Assembly (NCBI RefSeq): GCF_022539505.1
Contig: NC_061510.1
Coordinates: 228,058,043-228,122,042 of the forward strand
Direction of reading: 5' to 3'
Source: Lolium rigidum
Lineage: Eukaryota > Streptophyta > Magnoliopsida > Poales > Poaceae
Length of the DNA: 64,000 bases
In this document: piece by piece, positions 45,021 to 56,091 of the stretch
How the letters are laid out: every line of letters starts with the position of its first letter
Position numbering within the stretch: position 1 is the stretch's first letter
Position numbers and translations under genes: made by a program
The notes under the pieces: model-generated
What the model saw: the letters and a program-made list of their open reading frames with translations, nothing else
Told to the model about the DNA's origin: nothing
The model's database searches: none

Positions 45021-48000
45021 ATGGCGGCGAGAGGCTGGGGCAAATCCAAGGTTACGCGAGAATCCCTCCTCCTGTATGTCGCCTTCGGGGTTATCCCTGA
45101 ATTCAAACAAGAGCGATGGCGAGTTCCGGCGGCGAACGAGGTGGAGCCGCTTCCGAGGCCTGGGGAGTTCGTACTCTTCCTAAGCTTCCTCGATCGCGGT
45201 CCGCGCTCCCCTCCTCCGATTTCCTCCGGCAACTGCTGGCCTTCTACAGCGTCAAAATCTCCGACCTCGGGCCGCACAGCGTACAGCAGATCTCGCCATA
45301 CTTCCCCCTATGGGTATCGATCTTCCATGGGCGGGCGACCCGGGCCAGCAAGAGCGACCAGGCGCTCATCCCGAACGGCGGGATCACCTTCCAGGTGAAG
45401 TCGGGGGAGAGCTTCATCGACATGGCGCTCCCCAAGAAGGCGCAATCGCAGTGGCGCCGGTTCTGGTTCTACGCCTTGGAGTACACCCCCCAGGCGAGGT
45501 TTGTATTCCCCAATACACTCCCGAGCCGAGTGTCCCTCGGTGCCTCAACGTTCGGTCGCTGCCGCGCGACCAGGAGGAGGTGGTGAAGGGGATGCGCCTG
45601 GCGATCCAGGCGCTGAAGGACGATGGACTGACGGTGGCCAACATGCACAACTGTTGGCTCGGTCGCCGTTTGATCCCTTTACGTTGCCGAGGCCACTTCA
45701 TGTGGGATTACCGGGGGCAAAACGACTGCACCCGGTCGACGGCGACCGAGTGGGACGAAGCCGAGTACCGGAAGGCACTCACCAAGATCACCACGGCCGC
45801 CTTCACCTCCTTTGAAGACGGGCTGCAGCCCTTCTCCGAGGACAAGCCGGCGCCCCAGGTATCAGTCTGCTCACTGCCATAACCTCAAGTGCCTGAACAG
45901 AGTTCTTTCCTTACTGACGTGCTTCCTCGGCCTGGATGTAGCGATGGCAGAAGGTCGCCGACCATCTCCCCCCCCCCCTTGCGGGGAAGGAACCTCCGGA
46001 GATGACCGAGGGCGAGGAGGACGAAGCCGAGCTAGGATGAGGAGGAGCGCACCGAGTCGGACTCCGACGCGAGGGACTTCGTCCGACTCCCGCGTGGGGC
46101 GAAGAGAGGCGCGACCTCCTCATCACAGGGCGTGCCGGGGGCGAGGCCGCCGGAGGGTGACGAGGAAGAAGAAGCGACCTCCCATCCGGAGGAAGGAGGA
46201 CCCGCGAAGGGGGGAGCCGAGCCGCGGCCCAAGCGGCTGCGTCAGACCATCCTCGAGGGCTCCATGAAGCTTCAGTGCCCCCTGAAGGACGCCATCGAGG
46301 CCGGGGCCCGAGTCGGTCCAGGCGTGAAGGCGATTCCCACGGTGAAGTAAGTATTCTCTGTTAAACCTCGTTTCATCGTTTGCGGGATTTGCGAGAGGCT
46401 CACGCCAATCTTCTGCAGGTCGAAGAGGAAGGTCTTATCGAGACCTGCCTCGGTCGGTGGAGTGGCGGCTACGAGGTTCGCCGAGGCGAAGAAGGCGGCC
46501 GAGCTGAAGAAGGCCGCCAAGTCGAAGAAGACGGCCGCCGACCCCGCGGGCATGGGCTCGTCCCGGGAAGAACCCGCCGTCACGGGTGAGGCGGTGGACG
46601 CGACTGCCAGTTCCGCTAGGCCAGTCGCCGAAAGTTACCCCCTGGTGAGCGTGGGTAGCGGTGGGGCGACGAACGCGGCCGCGAAGACGGTCATGGCTCG
46701 GGGCCCAGGCGCCGTTCCCCCCGTGGCGGAAGAGGAGACGGCGGGCACCGGGTCGACCGAGGCCTAGGGTGCGGATGTTGTGCCGCCCGTGGTGGAGGAA
46801 GGTACTGCTGAGAGGAGCGGCCTCTCGGCGACAATGAAGGAGCGCCGGACCAAGGCCGCTAGGGACCAAGCTCGTCCTAGCGACCCCGAGGCGCGAGCGG
46901 AGGAAGCACCGTCGACTGAGGCAGTGTTGCAGGCGGGCGTGGCACCCGAGTCGCGTCGTCCTCCACTGTCGACCTTGTCCTTTACTAAGCTTCACACAGC
47001 GCTCAGTGAAGTTCATGTGGTAAGTATTCCTTTACTCGCAGTCCAGTTCCCCCCCCCCAGTCCCCGAGGGTCGACTTGGGTTGAAGGGGTGAGTCGAGTC
47101 TCCTTTTTAGAACTGGACTGCTGTTGTTGTTGACGCTCGCCCGTCTTCTGCGCAGGCGGAGGTGAAGCGATTGACGGCGCTTGTAGAGGAGGCGGCGAAG
47201 AAGAACCGCCAGCTTATCGCCATGGGCAGTGAGTTGTTTCTCTCGTCTCCCCCTTTTTATTTGTTGTGCGCATGTATTTGGATTTGCTCTCATCACCTCC
47301 TGTTTTCTGTAGTAGAGGCGCATGCGAAGGCACTTGCCGAGGCCCGTGAGGGGTTCGTGAAGGAATCCTTCTATCGGGAGGCCGAGTTCCGGGCGACGCA
47401 GGCCGAAGAGGCGAAGAAGAAGGCGAAGGCAGAGGTTGCGGACCTTACGAAGGTCCTGGAGGACAAGAGTAGGGAGCTCGAGGACGTCATCGTGGAGTAC
47501 AAGGGGAAGCTGGAGTCCGCGACGGAGGCGAGGGATGCTGCTCGGGGGGCCGCAGCGGCTCTTCGGGAGGAGGTTGCGACTTTGAAGCTGCAGCATGCCA
47601 AGGAGCTCACCGCGGAGAAGGAGGCATCGGAGGGCACTATCCTAGCATGCAGGCCGAGAAGACCAGCTTCGAGGCTTTTGTCCGCGAAATGTCGCGGCAG
47701 CTTCTTGGTAAGTGCTTGCGGTCCTTCGTTAATCTTTTTTGCCGGTCACCAGGCGAGCGAGTCTGCTGCGGTGGGCAGTCCCCAAGCATGGCGAGTTCAC
47801 TACGAGGGGCATTCTTCGAGCGTAATGAGTCCGCTTCGAGGGCCAGTCCCCGAGCGTGGCGAGCCCGCGTCGGGGGCCAGTCCCCGAGCGTGGCGAGTCC
47901 GCATCGGGGGCCAGTCCCCGAGCGTGGCGAGTCCACATCGGGAGCCAGTCCCCGAGCGTGGCGAGTCCGCGTCGGGGGCCAGTCCCCGGGCGTGTCGAGT

Positions 48001-48669
48001 CCGCATCGGGGGCCAGTCCTCGAGCGTGGCGAGTCCGTGTCAGAAGTAAGCTCTGACTTGAACTCTTTTTTGTGTTTTTCAGGTCAATGTGAGCTCGTGG
48101 AGACGGCGACCCCTCGGGAGTGCCTGACGACTGCGACCACGCGCATCATCGCCTGTGCGGGGGAGATACTGGCGGCGCTCCAGTACCTGAGTCCGCGGGA
48201 GGTGATCCCGCGGGACACGCCGTCGGTCTTCAAGGCTGTCTCCGACATCCCGGCGGTTGTTGACTGGCTCCGCCGCTCTTCTTGCCGCGTGGGCATCACC
48301 ATGGCGCTGAGCATGGTGCTGGCCCATTACTCGGAGGGATTCGATGTGGAGGAGGTCACGGCCGGCTTCCCGTCGGAGACTAGCGAGTTCGACGTCGCCG
48401 AGGTGCTTCGCTTAATGGAGGCGGTGCGCCCCTACGCCGACCGGGTGTTGGCGACGGCGGAATTGGAGACGCACCTTGCCTGCCTGTCGGCTCCGGAGGA
48501 TGCGGGGAGGGAGGCTGGCCCGATGGACTTCCCCGCCGAGCGCCTGTTTCATGCTGCGGCCGCCAACGCCTTGTACACCTACCCGGTCGTCCGGTACACC
48601 CCGAAGTTCCGTCATGGCGATGGTGGTGCTGAGCCGGTGGTGGAGGAGAACCCAGAGCCGTCCAAGTAG
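45021..48669 (+). pseudogene. Opposite-strand accessory gene of G2, 'putative gypsy type transposon' (PF04195-like) protein
   Basis: The N-terminal domain (LYVAFGVIPEFKQERWRVPA, PRPGEFVLFLSFLDRG, SDFLRQLLAFYSVKISDLG, FPLWVSIFHGRA) matches the PF04195 pattern common in grass retrotransposons. Likely introns, by splice sites: 45859-45941 (CAG|GTATCA ... TGTAG), 46347-46418, 47020-47155, about 47228-47315, and 47706-48082. Middle exons are acidic and Ala/Lys-rich. A coiled coil spans 47330-47700 (EEAKKKAKAEVADLTKVLED). The C-terminal domain (48083-48669) has ILAALQYLSPREVIPRDTP and WLRRSSCRVGITMALSMVL. Frameshifts near 45195 and 45498 and a stop at 46765 interrupt it. Gene-like structure with its own TATA and poly(A) suggests independent expression once. 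Molecular function is unknown. Confidence 0.72.
47775..48050. repeat. 34-bp minisatellite in the last intron of the opposite-strand gene
   Basis: The unit CCAGTCCCCGAGCGTGGCGA plus GTCCGCGTCGGGGG recurs at exact 34-bp spacing (CCAG at 47843, 47877, 47911, 47945, 47979 and 48013), with degenerate copies to the left. Because 34 is not a multiple of three the reading frame rotates each unit. Confidence 0.88.
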
Positions 48670-48740
48670 GGGGGGCTCCAAACCTGTAAATGATAATACC
48701 TAAGTTCCTGCGAGCATATGACTCGTGGGTGTTAGTTGTA

Positions 48741-48746
48741 AATAAA
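48741..48746 (+). terminator. Candidate poly(A) signal of the opposite-strand gene
   Basis: AATAAA located 72 bp after the stop codon at 48669. Confidence 0.45.
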
Positions 48747-49548
48747 GGACTGGCTTTTGCTTAATTATTGTTGGTGACCACTTTTGTTGTACTGAAAAAT
48801 ACTGGAAGTGCTTTTTTGTTCAAATAGCATTGGGGGCCGACTCTCCATGGCCAGAGGGGCCAGTCGCCATGCGACCCCGATGAAGGCTATCGACTTGACT
48901 GTTTTCCTTGTCGAGCTGGGCATCCCCAGTCGCAGTACGTAGTCATGTTAGTGCGAATAGCAGCCTCATGGGTGGAGGAGTGGGTCGGTTACGTTTGCGC
49001 TGTTTGTGTGTAGCGCGCCTCTCGTCGTGGCTCGGTGAGCCAGTCGCTTGGCGACTCCAAAGGGGGTTCTTGGTGTGGCGTTGTTCCTTGGCGAGCCGCG
49101 GGTCCGTTTTGCGGAATCCCTGGTCGAAGTACTTAGCCGTTCAAATCACCAGCCTAAGGTATAGGAGGGCGTTGTCGTGCTGTATAGCGTAGCACTGTAT
49201 GATTGCTGGGGCCCTGAGGGCTGGTCGGGCGTGCGACCCTGCTGTAGGTTCCAGTCGCCGTTTTCACCTGACGGCGTAAGGGACACGGGGTTAGCCGGGC
49301 CTTGTGTTGCGACCGGTTTGCCCGTCGTGCCCTTGTTAGCCGGGCTACTTGGCCGATCTTGGACTTTCTCTTCCAGCAGCAGCAATCGAAGGTCTCCCAA
49401 TACCGAGTCGCGTGGCGTAGCGACTGGGCTCATGTTGATGAGATGGGAGATACGGTTGATTGGCGAATAGTGGAGAGGCGATCGGCGTCTGAGAATGATG
49501 CAACCGGCGACTTTGATTAATATCCAGATTGTGCGTTACATGTCTTTC
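48747..49548. other. Spacer between the opposite-strand gene and G2 pol
   Basis: No coding sequence. The two convergent genes meet here. Short GCCAGTCGCC / GGCGACTGG-type phrases recur. It represents the 3' untranslated regions of both transcripts. Confidence 0.5.
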
Positions 49549-50411
49549 TTAGGTGTAGAACCGGCGGAGGAGGTTGATGTTCCAGGGCGGTCCACTTCTC
49601 TGGTGAGTGGTTCGCCTTTGTCGTCCTTGCGGACGTCGGTGAGGTAGTAGGAGTCGTTGCCGAGTGCGCGGCTGACGGTGAATGGTCCTTCCCATGGGGG
49701 GGAGAGCTTGTGCATGCCTTTCTTGTCCTGGATTAGCCGAAGGACGAGATCGCCTACTTGGAAGGAGCGACCGCGAACGCGGCGACTGTGGTAGCGACGG
49801 AGGCCTTGCTGATAAATGGTTGTTCTAGAGAGTGCGAGGTCCCTGGCCTCGTCAAGGAGGTCGATGTCATCTTGGCGAGCGCGTTCATTTTCCTCTTCGG
49901 CTTAGTTGGTGACCCGTGGCGAGTCGTAAGCGATGTCCGTGGGCATGACCGCTTCGGCGCCGTACACTAGGAAGAAAGGCGTGAAGCCGGTCGACCTGTT
50001 TGGCGTTGTGCGAATGCCCCACAGCACGGAGGGGAGTTCTTCTGCCCAGCACCCGGCTGCGCGCTCCAGGGGCACCATCAGTCGTGGTTTGATTCCATGG
50101 AGGATGCTCTGGTTTGCTCTTTCCGCCTGCCCATTCGACTCGGGGTGTGCGACTGACGCGAGGTCGAGTCGGATGCCTTTGTCTTCACAGAAGTCGGCCA
50201 TCTCCCCTTTGGCGAAATTTGTGCCGTTGTCGGTTATGATACTGTGAGGGTAGCCATAGCGGTAGATCAGCTCGCGTAGGAACTTGGTGGCTGTCTTTCC
50301 GTCGCACTTCTTGATGGGTTTTGCCTCCACCCATTTGGTAAACTTGTCCACCGCAACTAGGAGGTGAGTGTACCCGCCGGGGGCTATTTTGAATTTTCCC
50401 ACCATGTCCAG
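49549..50411 (-). pseudogene. G2 integrase core and C-terminus
   Basis: Read leftwards from 50411: LDMVGKFKIAPGGYTHLLV, then VDKFTKWVEAKPIKK (first Asp), IITDNGTNFAKGEM (second Asp), and HPESNGQAERANQSILHG (Glu), so the D-D-E triad is intact. RTTPNRSTGFTPFFLVYGAE follows. A frameshift near 49905 leads to the C-terminal stretch with FQVGDLVLRL, KLSPPWEGPF and PWNINLLRRFYT, ending at the TAA at 49549. No chromodomain is present, as expected for the Tat group. Confidence 0.87.
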
Positions 50412-51748
50412 GCCCAGACGGCGAACGGCCAAGTGAGGGGTATGGTCTTCAGCGCCGAGCCCGGCATGTGCGATTGACTTGCGTACTTCTGACATCCGAC
50501 GCACGCGCGAACGAGGGCGACTGCATCTTCGTGGGCTGTTGGCCAGTAAAAGCCATGCCGGAAGGCTTTGGCGACGATCGAGCGCGCGCCTGCGTGGTGG
50601 CCGCAGTCTCCTGCGTGGATATCCCGCAGGATCTTGCGTCCTTCGTCGGTGCCGATGCACCGCTGGAATACTCCCGAGGTGCTGCGCTTGTAGAGCTCGT
50701 TGTTGATAATGGTGAAAGACTTGCACCGGCGTACGAGCGCGCGTGCTTCCGTTTCGTCCATTGGCAGTACCTGGCGTTCGAGGTAGCTTAGGTACGGTTC
50801 CGTCCAGTCGCTGGTGTCGGAGGTGAGTGCGACTAGGGCGGAGTCGGGTGCGGGAGGCTCGGCGATGTTGATCTCCCGAGGTACGCGCACCGAGGAGTGG
50901 CTGAGGATGTCGAGGAAGACGCCTGGAGGGGGTTGGAGTCGCTTGGACCCGAGCCTGGCTAGCGCGTCCGCTTCTTCGTTCTTGCGCCTGTCAACCCACT
51001 CGACAACGTGACCGGCGAAGCTGGCGCTGGCCTGGTCGACCGCTCGTTTGTAGGCGATCATGTTGCCGTCGGTGGCATCGCAGGTGCCGGACGTCTGGCT
51101 GGCGACGAGGGCAGAGTCGCCGAGACAACGTAGTCGTGTTGCGCCCATCTCCTTTGCGACTCGCATGCCGTGTAGGAGCGCCTCGTACTCGGCCATGTTG
51201 TTTGTGCAGGGCTCGAATCGAAGTTGCAGGACGTATCTCACGATGTCGCCCCTCGGCGAGGTGAGGACGACCCCTGCCCCTGCCCCATCGAGGTTCTTGG
51301 AACCATCGAAGTGCAATGTCCAATGCTTGAGGTCCGCGGGGGAACTCGGCTGCTGGGCCTCTTCCCAATCGGCGAGGAAGTCGGCGAGTGCCTGGGACTT
51401 GATGGCGTGGCGCGACTCGTACGTGATGTTATGGACGCCGAGCTCGACTGCCCACTTGGCGATCCGGCCAGTTGCGTCGCGGTTGCGGTTGCGGATGATG
51501 TCGGCGAGTGGCGTTGAGGCGACTACCTTGATGGGGTGTTCGTGGAAGTAAGGGGCTAATCGCCGCTGGGCCCTGAGGACTGCGTACACCAGCTTTTGGT
51601 AGTGCGGGTACCGTTGCTTTGAGTCGATTAGGGCCTCGCTGATGTAGTAGACTGGACGTTGTATCAACTGTTCTTTTCCCTCCTCCTTGCGCTCGACGAC
51701 CATGACCGCGCTTATCGCGCGATTGGACGCGACGACGTACAGTAGCAT
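50412..51748 (-). pseudogene. G2 RNase H, second (archaeal-type) RNase H, and integrase zinc finger
   Basis: The frame is open for about 445 codons. It starts within the RT-linked RNase H (RPVYYISEALIDSKQRYPHY, KVVASTPLADIIRNRN), then has a second RNase H (LKHWTLHFDGSKNLDGAGAG, NNMAEYEALLHGMRVAKEMG, CLGDSALVASQ, VDRRKNEEADALARLGS). An integrase HHCC zinc-binding region follows (DIHAGDCGHHAGARS ... CVGCQKYA). Two RNase H domains in series are the signature of Tat-group Gypsy elements. The frame shifts at the integrase boundary near 50411. Confidence 0.88.
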
Positions 51749-52757
51749 GGTTTCTTATGGTAATGGGGCCGCGAGGACGGGGGCGTTCCGCAGGGCATGC
51801 TGGAGCTCTTCCAGGGCCCTCTGTGCTTCTTCCGTCCACTCGAACGATTCCGACTTCTTGAGGAGGCGATAGAGTGGCGTGGCCTTGTCGCCGAGTCTGG
51901 GTATGAAGCGACTGAGGGCTGCGACTCGCCCGGCGAGTTTCTGTGCGTCGACCAAGCATGTTGGTTGTTTGGTTCGCATGACCGCCAGGGTTTTCTCCGG
52001 GTTGGGCTCGATGCCGCGCTTGGAGACGACGTAGCCGAGTAGTTGTCCCGATGGGACCCGAAGGTGCATTTCAGGGGGTTGAGCTTGATCTTGTAACGTC
52101 GCAGATTGGCGAACGTCTCAGCGAGGTCGGTGATGAGGTCATCCTGCCGAGTCGACTTGACTACCACGTCATCTATGTAGACGTGTACGTTGCGGCCGAT
52201 TTGGCTCTCCAAGCAGCTGTTCATGCACCGTTGGTATGTTGCCCCGGCGTTTTTGAGGCCGAAGGTCATGGATGTGTAGCAGTAAGCACCGAGTGGCGTG
52301 ATGAACGCTGTATTCTCTTGGTCCTCTTTCGCCATTTTTATTTGATTGTACCCAGAGTAGGCGTCGAGGAAGCAAAGCGATTCCGACCCTGCGACCGCGT
52401 CGATAATCTGGTCGATTTGTGGCAGGACGAAAATGGGTCCTTGGGGCATGCATGGTTGGGGCTGGTGTAGTCGATACACATGCGCCATGTCTTGTTCTTC
52501 TTTAGCACCAAGACTGGGTTTGCCAGCCATTTTGGGTGTTTGATTTCTATGATGAAGCCAGCGGCGAGTAGCCGGTTCACTTCTTCGGCGATTGCACGCC
52601 GTCGCTCTTCGCCCACAGGGCGCATCGCCTGCCTAACGGGGCGTGCGGAGGGGTCGACGGGTAATTTGTGCTCAGCAAGTTCTCTCGGGACACCCGGCAT
52701 GTCAGACGGTTTCCATGCAAAGATATCTCGATTCTCACGGAGGAACTTGATGAGCAC
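51749..52757 (-). pseudogene. G2 reverse transcriptase
   Basis: The N-terminal part (LRENRDIFAWKPSDMPGVP, HPKWLANPVLVLKKNKTWRM) is followed after a frameshift near 52450 by LCFLDAYSGYNQIKMAKEDQ, FGLKNAGATYQRCMN and the catalytic VHVYIDDVVVKSTR. Another shift near 52060 leads to LLGYVVSKRGIEPNPEK and the connection region. The YIDD active site is intact; two single-base shifts break the frame. The domain is otherwise full length. Confidence 0.87.
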
Positions 52758-52763
52758 GCTTTC

Positions 52764-53519
52764 CTATTGGGCGGACAGGCCCGTCCCAATGGTGACTTGC
52801 CTACTCGAATCATTCTCTATAAGATCTACTTCGCGAGTGTCAGTTGTAGGCTTGAAGGTTGCTGCGGACGAGTCGAGCTCAGTCGGCTTCTCCAGGATGG
52901 CGGGGTCGTTGCGGTCGACTGGGTACTTGGCGAGCTCGGTGGTGTTGTCGTGTTCGTCGGCGATGACGGCGTCGGCGAGCTTGGCGCTGCTATCCTCGCA
53001 TTCCAGTGCCATCTCTGGGTCGCCGTGGATGGTGATGACGCCCCGGGGCCCGGGCATCTTCATTATGTTGTAGGCGTAGTGAGGTGCGGCCATGAACCGG
53101 GCGAACGCCTGTCGACCGAGCACGCAGTGATAGGGGCTGCGGAAGTTGACCACCTCGAACATTATCCGCATGGTGCGGTAGTTCACAGGTGTGCCGAAGG
53201 TGACCGGCAGCGTGACCTTGCCGATCGGGAAGGCCTTCCGCCCCGGGACGATGCCATGGAACGTGACCTTGGTGCGTTCAAGGCGTGAGTCTGGCAAGCC
53301 GAGCCGCTGGAAGGTCTCATAGTATAGAATGTTGATGGAGCTTCCTCCATCCATCAGTGTTTTTGGCAGCCAGTAGTCGGCTACCTTGGGCCTGACGACT
53401 AGCGCCACTCGGCCGGGGTACTCGATGCGAGGGGCATGGTCCTCGCGACTCCATGTGATGCTCTGCTCAGACCAGTTGAGCCACCGAGGAACGTCGAGGA
53501 CGACCGCGTGTACCGCCAC
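52764..53519 (-). pseudogene. G2 aspartic protease region
   Basis: An open frame of about 250 codons with LPKTLMDGGSSINILYYETF, the DGGS catalytic motif usual for Tat-group proteases, and CVLGRQAFARFMAAPHYAYN as the C-terminal LGR block. A linker rich in acidic residues leads toward RT. A stop at 52764 falls at the junction with RT. Confidence 0.82.
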
Positions 53520-55943
53520 CGCCCTCGTGAGGACCTTCCTGTCCCGGCGATCGCCGACTCCGGTGAAGGTATGGAGCGAACCGGCGCTGCGACCGAACCC
53601 GTCTCCCTTGTGCTGATCTTGATCCTTGGCGCGGTCTTTATGTTGGTTACCGCCGTCGGCTTCCTTGGCACGGCGGGCCTTCTCTATTTGCTTCAGGGAA
53701 TAGCAGTTCCCCGTCGTATGTGTTGAGGGCTTGCCCTCCCTGATGTGGTAGATGCACGGGGCGTCCAGCAGACTACGGGCATCGAAGCGTTTGGGCTGGT
53801 GTCGATCTTCCCGTGGCGCGCGGTTGTCGCGTCGAAAGGATTTTGGTTCGCGCTGCTCGTAATCAGCGTTGGCGACGAGTTCGGTGTGTCCGCCATCGGC
53901 GCGGCGCTTGCCGTTGCTGGACCGACCGCCGAACCGGTAGTCGCCGCGACGAGTGTCGGCGTGAGTAGGGCGGCGATTGCGCCGCTGCCCGTACTCGTCA
54001 TCTGAGTCGACTGTAGGGTCTTAGTCGGCGTAGCGTAGGGCGATGTCGAAGAGCTCGGCGATTGAGATGTTGTCCCTGCTAACGCGGCGGAGTTTGGCGC
54101 TGAGTGGTTCATACCGGCAGCATTGCCGGAAGCAGTAGATCGCCGTGTCCGTGCTGATACCGCTGGAAGTCGTCCACATGTCCTGCCAGCGCTGCACCCA
54201 TCGGCGAGTCGACTCGCGCGGGCTCTGGATACAGCGATCCAGGTCTTCTATGGTGGTCGCGGGTATACGCGCTGGCGAAGTGCTGGATGAACGCGGCACG
54301 TGTTTCTTCCCAGGAGTCGATGCTGTTTGCGGTGAGGGTGTTGAACCAATGGTGATTTACACCGTCCATCATGAGAGGCAAGTAGCGCGCCGCGAGCAAC
54401 TCAGAGTGGCCTTGGATACCCATCGCCATGGCATACGAGTCGATCCAGACCGTGGGGTCGATGTGAATGTCATACTTCTCGATGTCACGGGGCCCCTTGA
54501 ACCCTACGGGGTAAGGCTCGCCTCTGATCATCGGGCCAAAACAGGCGGGGCCGACTCGATTGAAAGTGCTCTGGCATGGGAGTTCGTCGGCGTAGAGGTC
54601 GTTCATGCGGTTTTGCGCTCGCCATTCTTGATCGTTGACGATGTGGGTGCGCGTGTCGATGGGCTGCCCGTTGGCGGCGACCATCACTCGCGCGGGGCGC
54701 GGCTCGATTCAGTTGTTAGTCGAGTGGGCCGCGCGTGGCGCTGGTGGTGGGCAGTTGTTGACGTTGGCAACCGCGCGGTTTGCCGCGCCCGAAGAAGCTG
54801 CGCGGCTAGCGGATGAGCGCGAGTAGAGTCGTCCTTGTGAGTCGGCAGCGGCGTGCTGCTGCTCCAAGGCCTTGGCGACTAGGGCCTTGGCGTGCTGGAC
54901 GAGGATCGCGCCGTCTCCCGTTTCAGGGAGTCTTGCAAGAACAGCTTGAGCGGCTGCGACGTTGTCGGCCGGAGACGAGTGCAGAGGCAGGCCATTGGCG
55001 TCGACTTCTGCCCGGGGAACTTCGGGTGGTGGTGGTGGCGGTGGTGGCGACGGTGCTCCATGCGCCGTTCTGCCGGCGGCAGCCCGACTTCCTTCGGGGA
55101 TGTCGGGGTCTGGACTCGGGCGGTCCGGACTTCTCCGTCTGGGTCGTCGAAGTTGAGACGCGCACTGGGGAAGTCGTGCGCACGGGCGCGCTCAGTGCGC
55201 CGGCGATTGTGTTGTTGGCGATAGTGAGACACAGCTCTCACCTCGTCTTGCTCGAGGCGGAATTTCTGCCGCTCGGCGAGCTCCTTCTTCCTCTGCTCTT
55301 CAAGGGCTGCCCGATGCGCCTCAATCTCAGTCGCGTTGGCGGTTGCAGGGAGGGGTGTGGTGAAGGCGTCATTCGGAGGTATTTCCTCACCTCCCGCCAT
55401 GAAGACGGCGGTTGGGTCCTGGTAGTGCGGGGCCTCGACGGAGTCCGACTCGGAGTCGTTGCCGAAGAGGGAGAGAACGGAGTTGTCCTCGAAGTCACTC
55501 GGGTGAGAGACTGGGGAGATGGAGTCCTTGAACAACGCCGCGGTGATGGAACCGGCGACTGACGACGCGGCGGTGGATCCAGCGACTGATGCCGCGGCGG
55601 TGGATTCGGCGACGGATGCCGCGGCGGTGGAGTCGGTGACTGATGCCGCGACGATGGATTCGGCGACTAGCGCCGTGGCCGCTGAGTCGGCGTCGTCCTC
55701 TAGGGCCGGCTCGGCTTCGACGTACACTTCGCCGGTGACCAGGAGAGTAGCAGTGAGGAGTTGACCCGGCGCAAAGGGGTCGTGCGGTCGACCGGGACAA
55801 GGCTCGGTGGGGTCGCTGACACCGGCGAGCCCGACGAAGAGGTTGATCGTGCCGATCGGCACCATCCAAGCGTGCTCGAGGGGCGATGAGGCCGGTCGGT
55901 AGGTGCTTGGCTGGATGTGGAAGAAGTTGCCCGTGGCAATCAT
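53520..55943 (-). pseudogene. G2 gag
   Basis: The likely start is the ATG at 55943, about 90 bp inside the primer site. The N-terminal region has about five imperfect repeats of an Ala/Ser/Thr unit (STAAASVA) at 55700-55560, then a charged helical region rich in Glu/Arg and a His run (RRHHRHHHHPKF). After a frameshift near 54880 the capsid-like core follows (ACFGPMIRGEPYPVGFKGP, AARYLPLMMDGVNHHW, SIDSWEETRAAFIQHF). It shifts again near 54265 to ISIAELFDIALRYAD. A degenerate zinc-knuckle-like CIYH...C lies near 53740. Several frameshifts make it non-functional. Confidence 0.75.
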
Positions 55944-56014
55944 CCTGCCAGAGGCGACTGGCCGTCGTATTGGCGAGTAGGGCCTCGCCGCAGCTCGGAG
56001 GCTTGATGTCCCAT

Positions 56015-56032
56015 GCCCCACAGTGGGCGCCA
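56015..56032 (-). promoter_or_regulatory. Primer-binding site of G2
   Basis: The minus strand reads TGGCGCCCACTGTGGGGC one base after the 5' LTR end. This type is common in Tat-group elements; the tRNA species was not assigned. Confidence 0.65.
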
Positions 56033-56033
56033 C

Positions 56034-56091
56034 TGTCGTGGATATGACCACGGCAGATGCTACAGGGGGTAGCACTTCATTGATGCGGGGC
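56034..56091 (-). repeat. G2 5' LTR fragment
   Basis: The first 57 bases equal 18516-18572, starting TGTCGTGGATATGACC. It is cut by copy C, whose target duplication candidate GGGGC is 56087-56091. The rest is beyond the window. Confidence 0.85.

Larger units (their letters stand above)
18516..56091 (-). mobile_element. G2: Tat-like Gypsy retrotransposon, autonomous type, 5' LTR truncated here
   Basis: The plus strand starts TGTCGTGGATATGACC at 18516 inside the Copia gag, and the same sequence reappears at 56034 as the 5' LTR. Between them, excluding copy B, lie the remaining 3' LTR (44415-44469), a polypurine tract, an opposite-strand accessory gene, integrase, two RNase H domains, RT, protease and gag. 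The gag-PR-RT-RH-IN order is Gypsy; the second RNase H and the opposite-strand gene mark the Tat group. Copy B interrupts the 3' LTR and copy C the 5' LTR. The left flank candidate duplication is CCTCC at 18511-18515; the right is outside the window. Confidence 0.85.
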
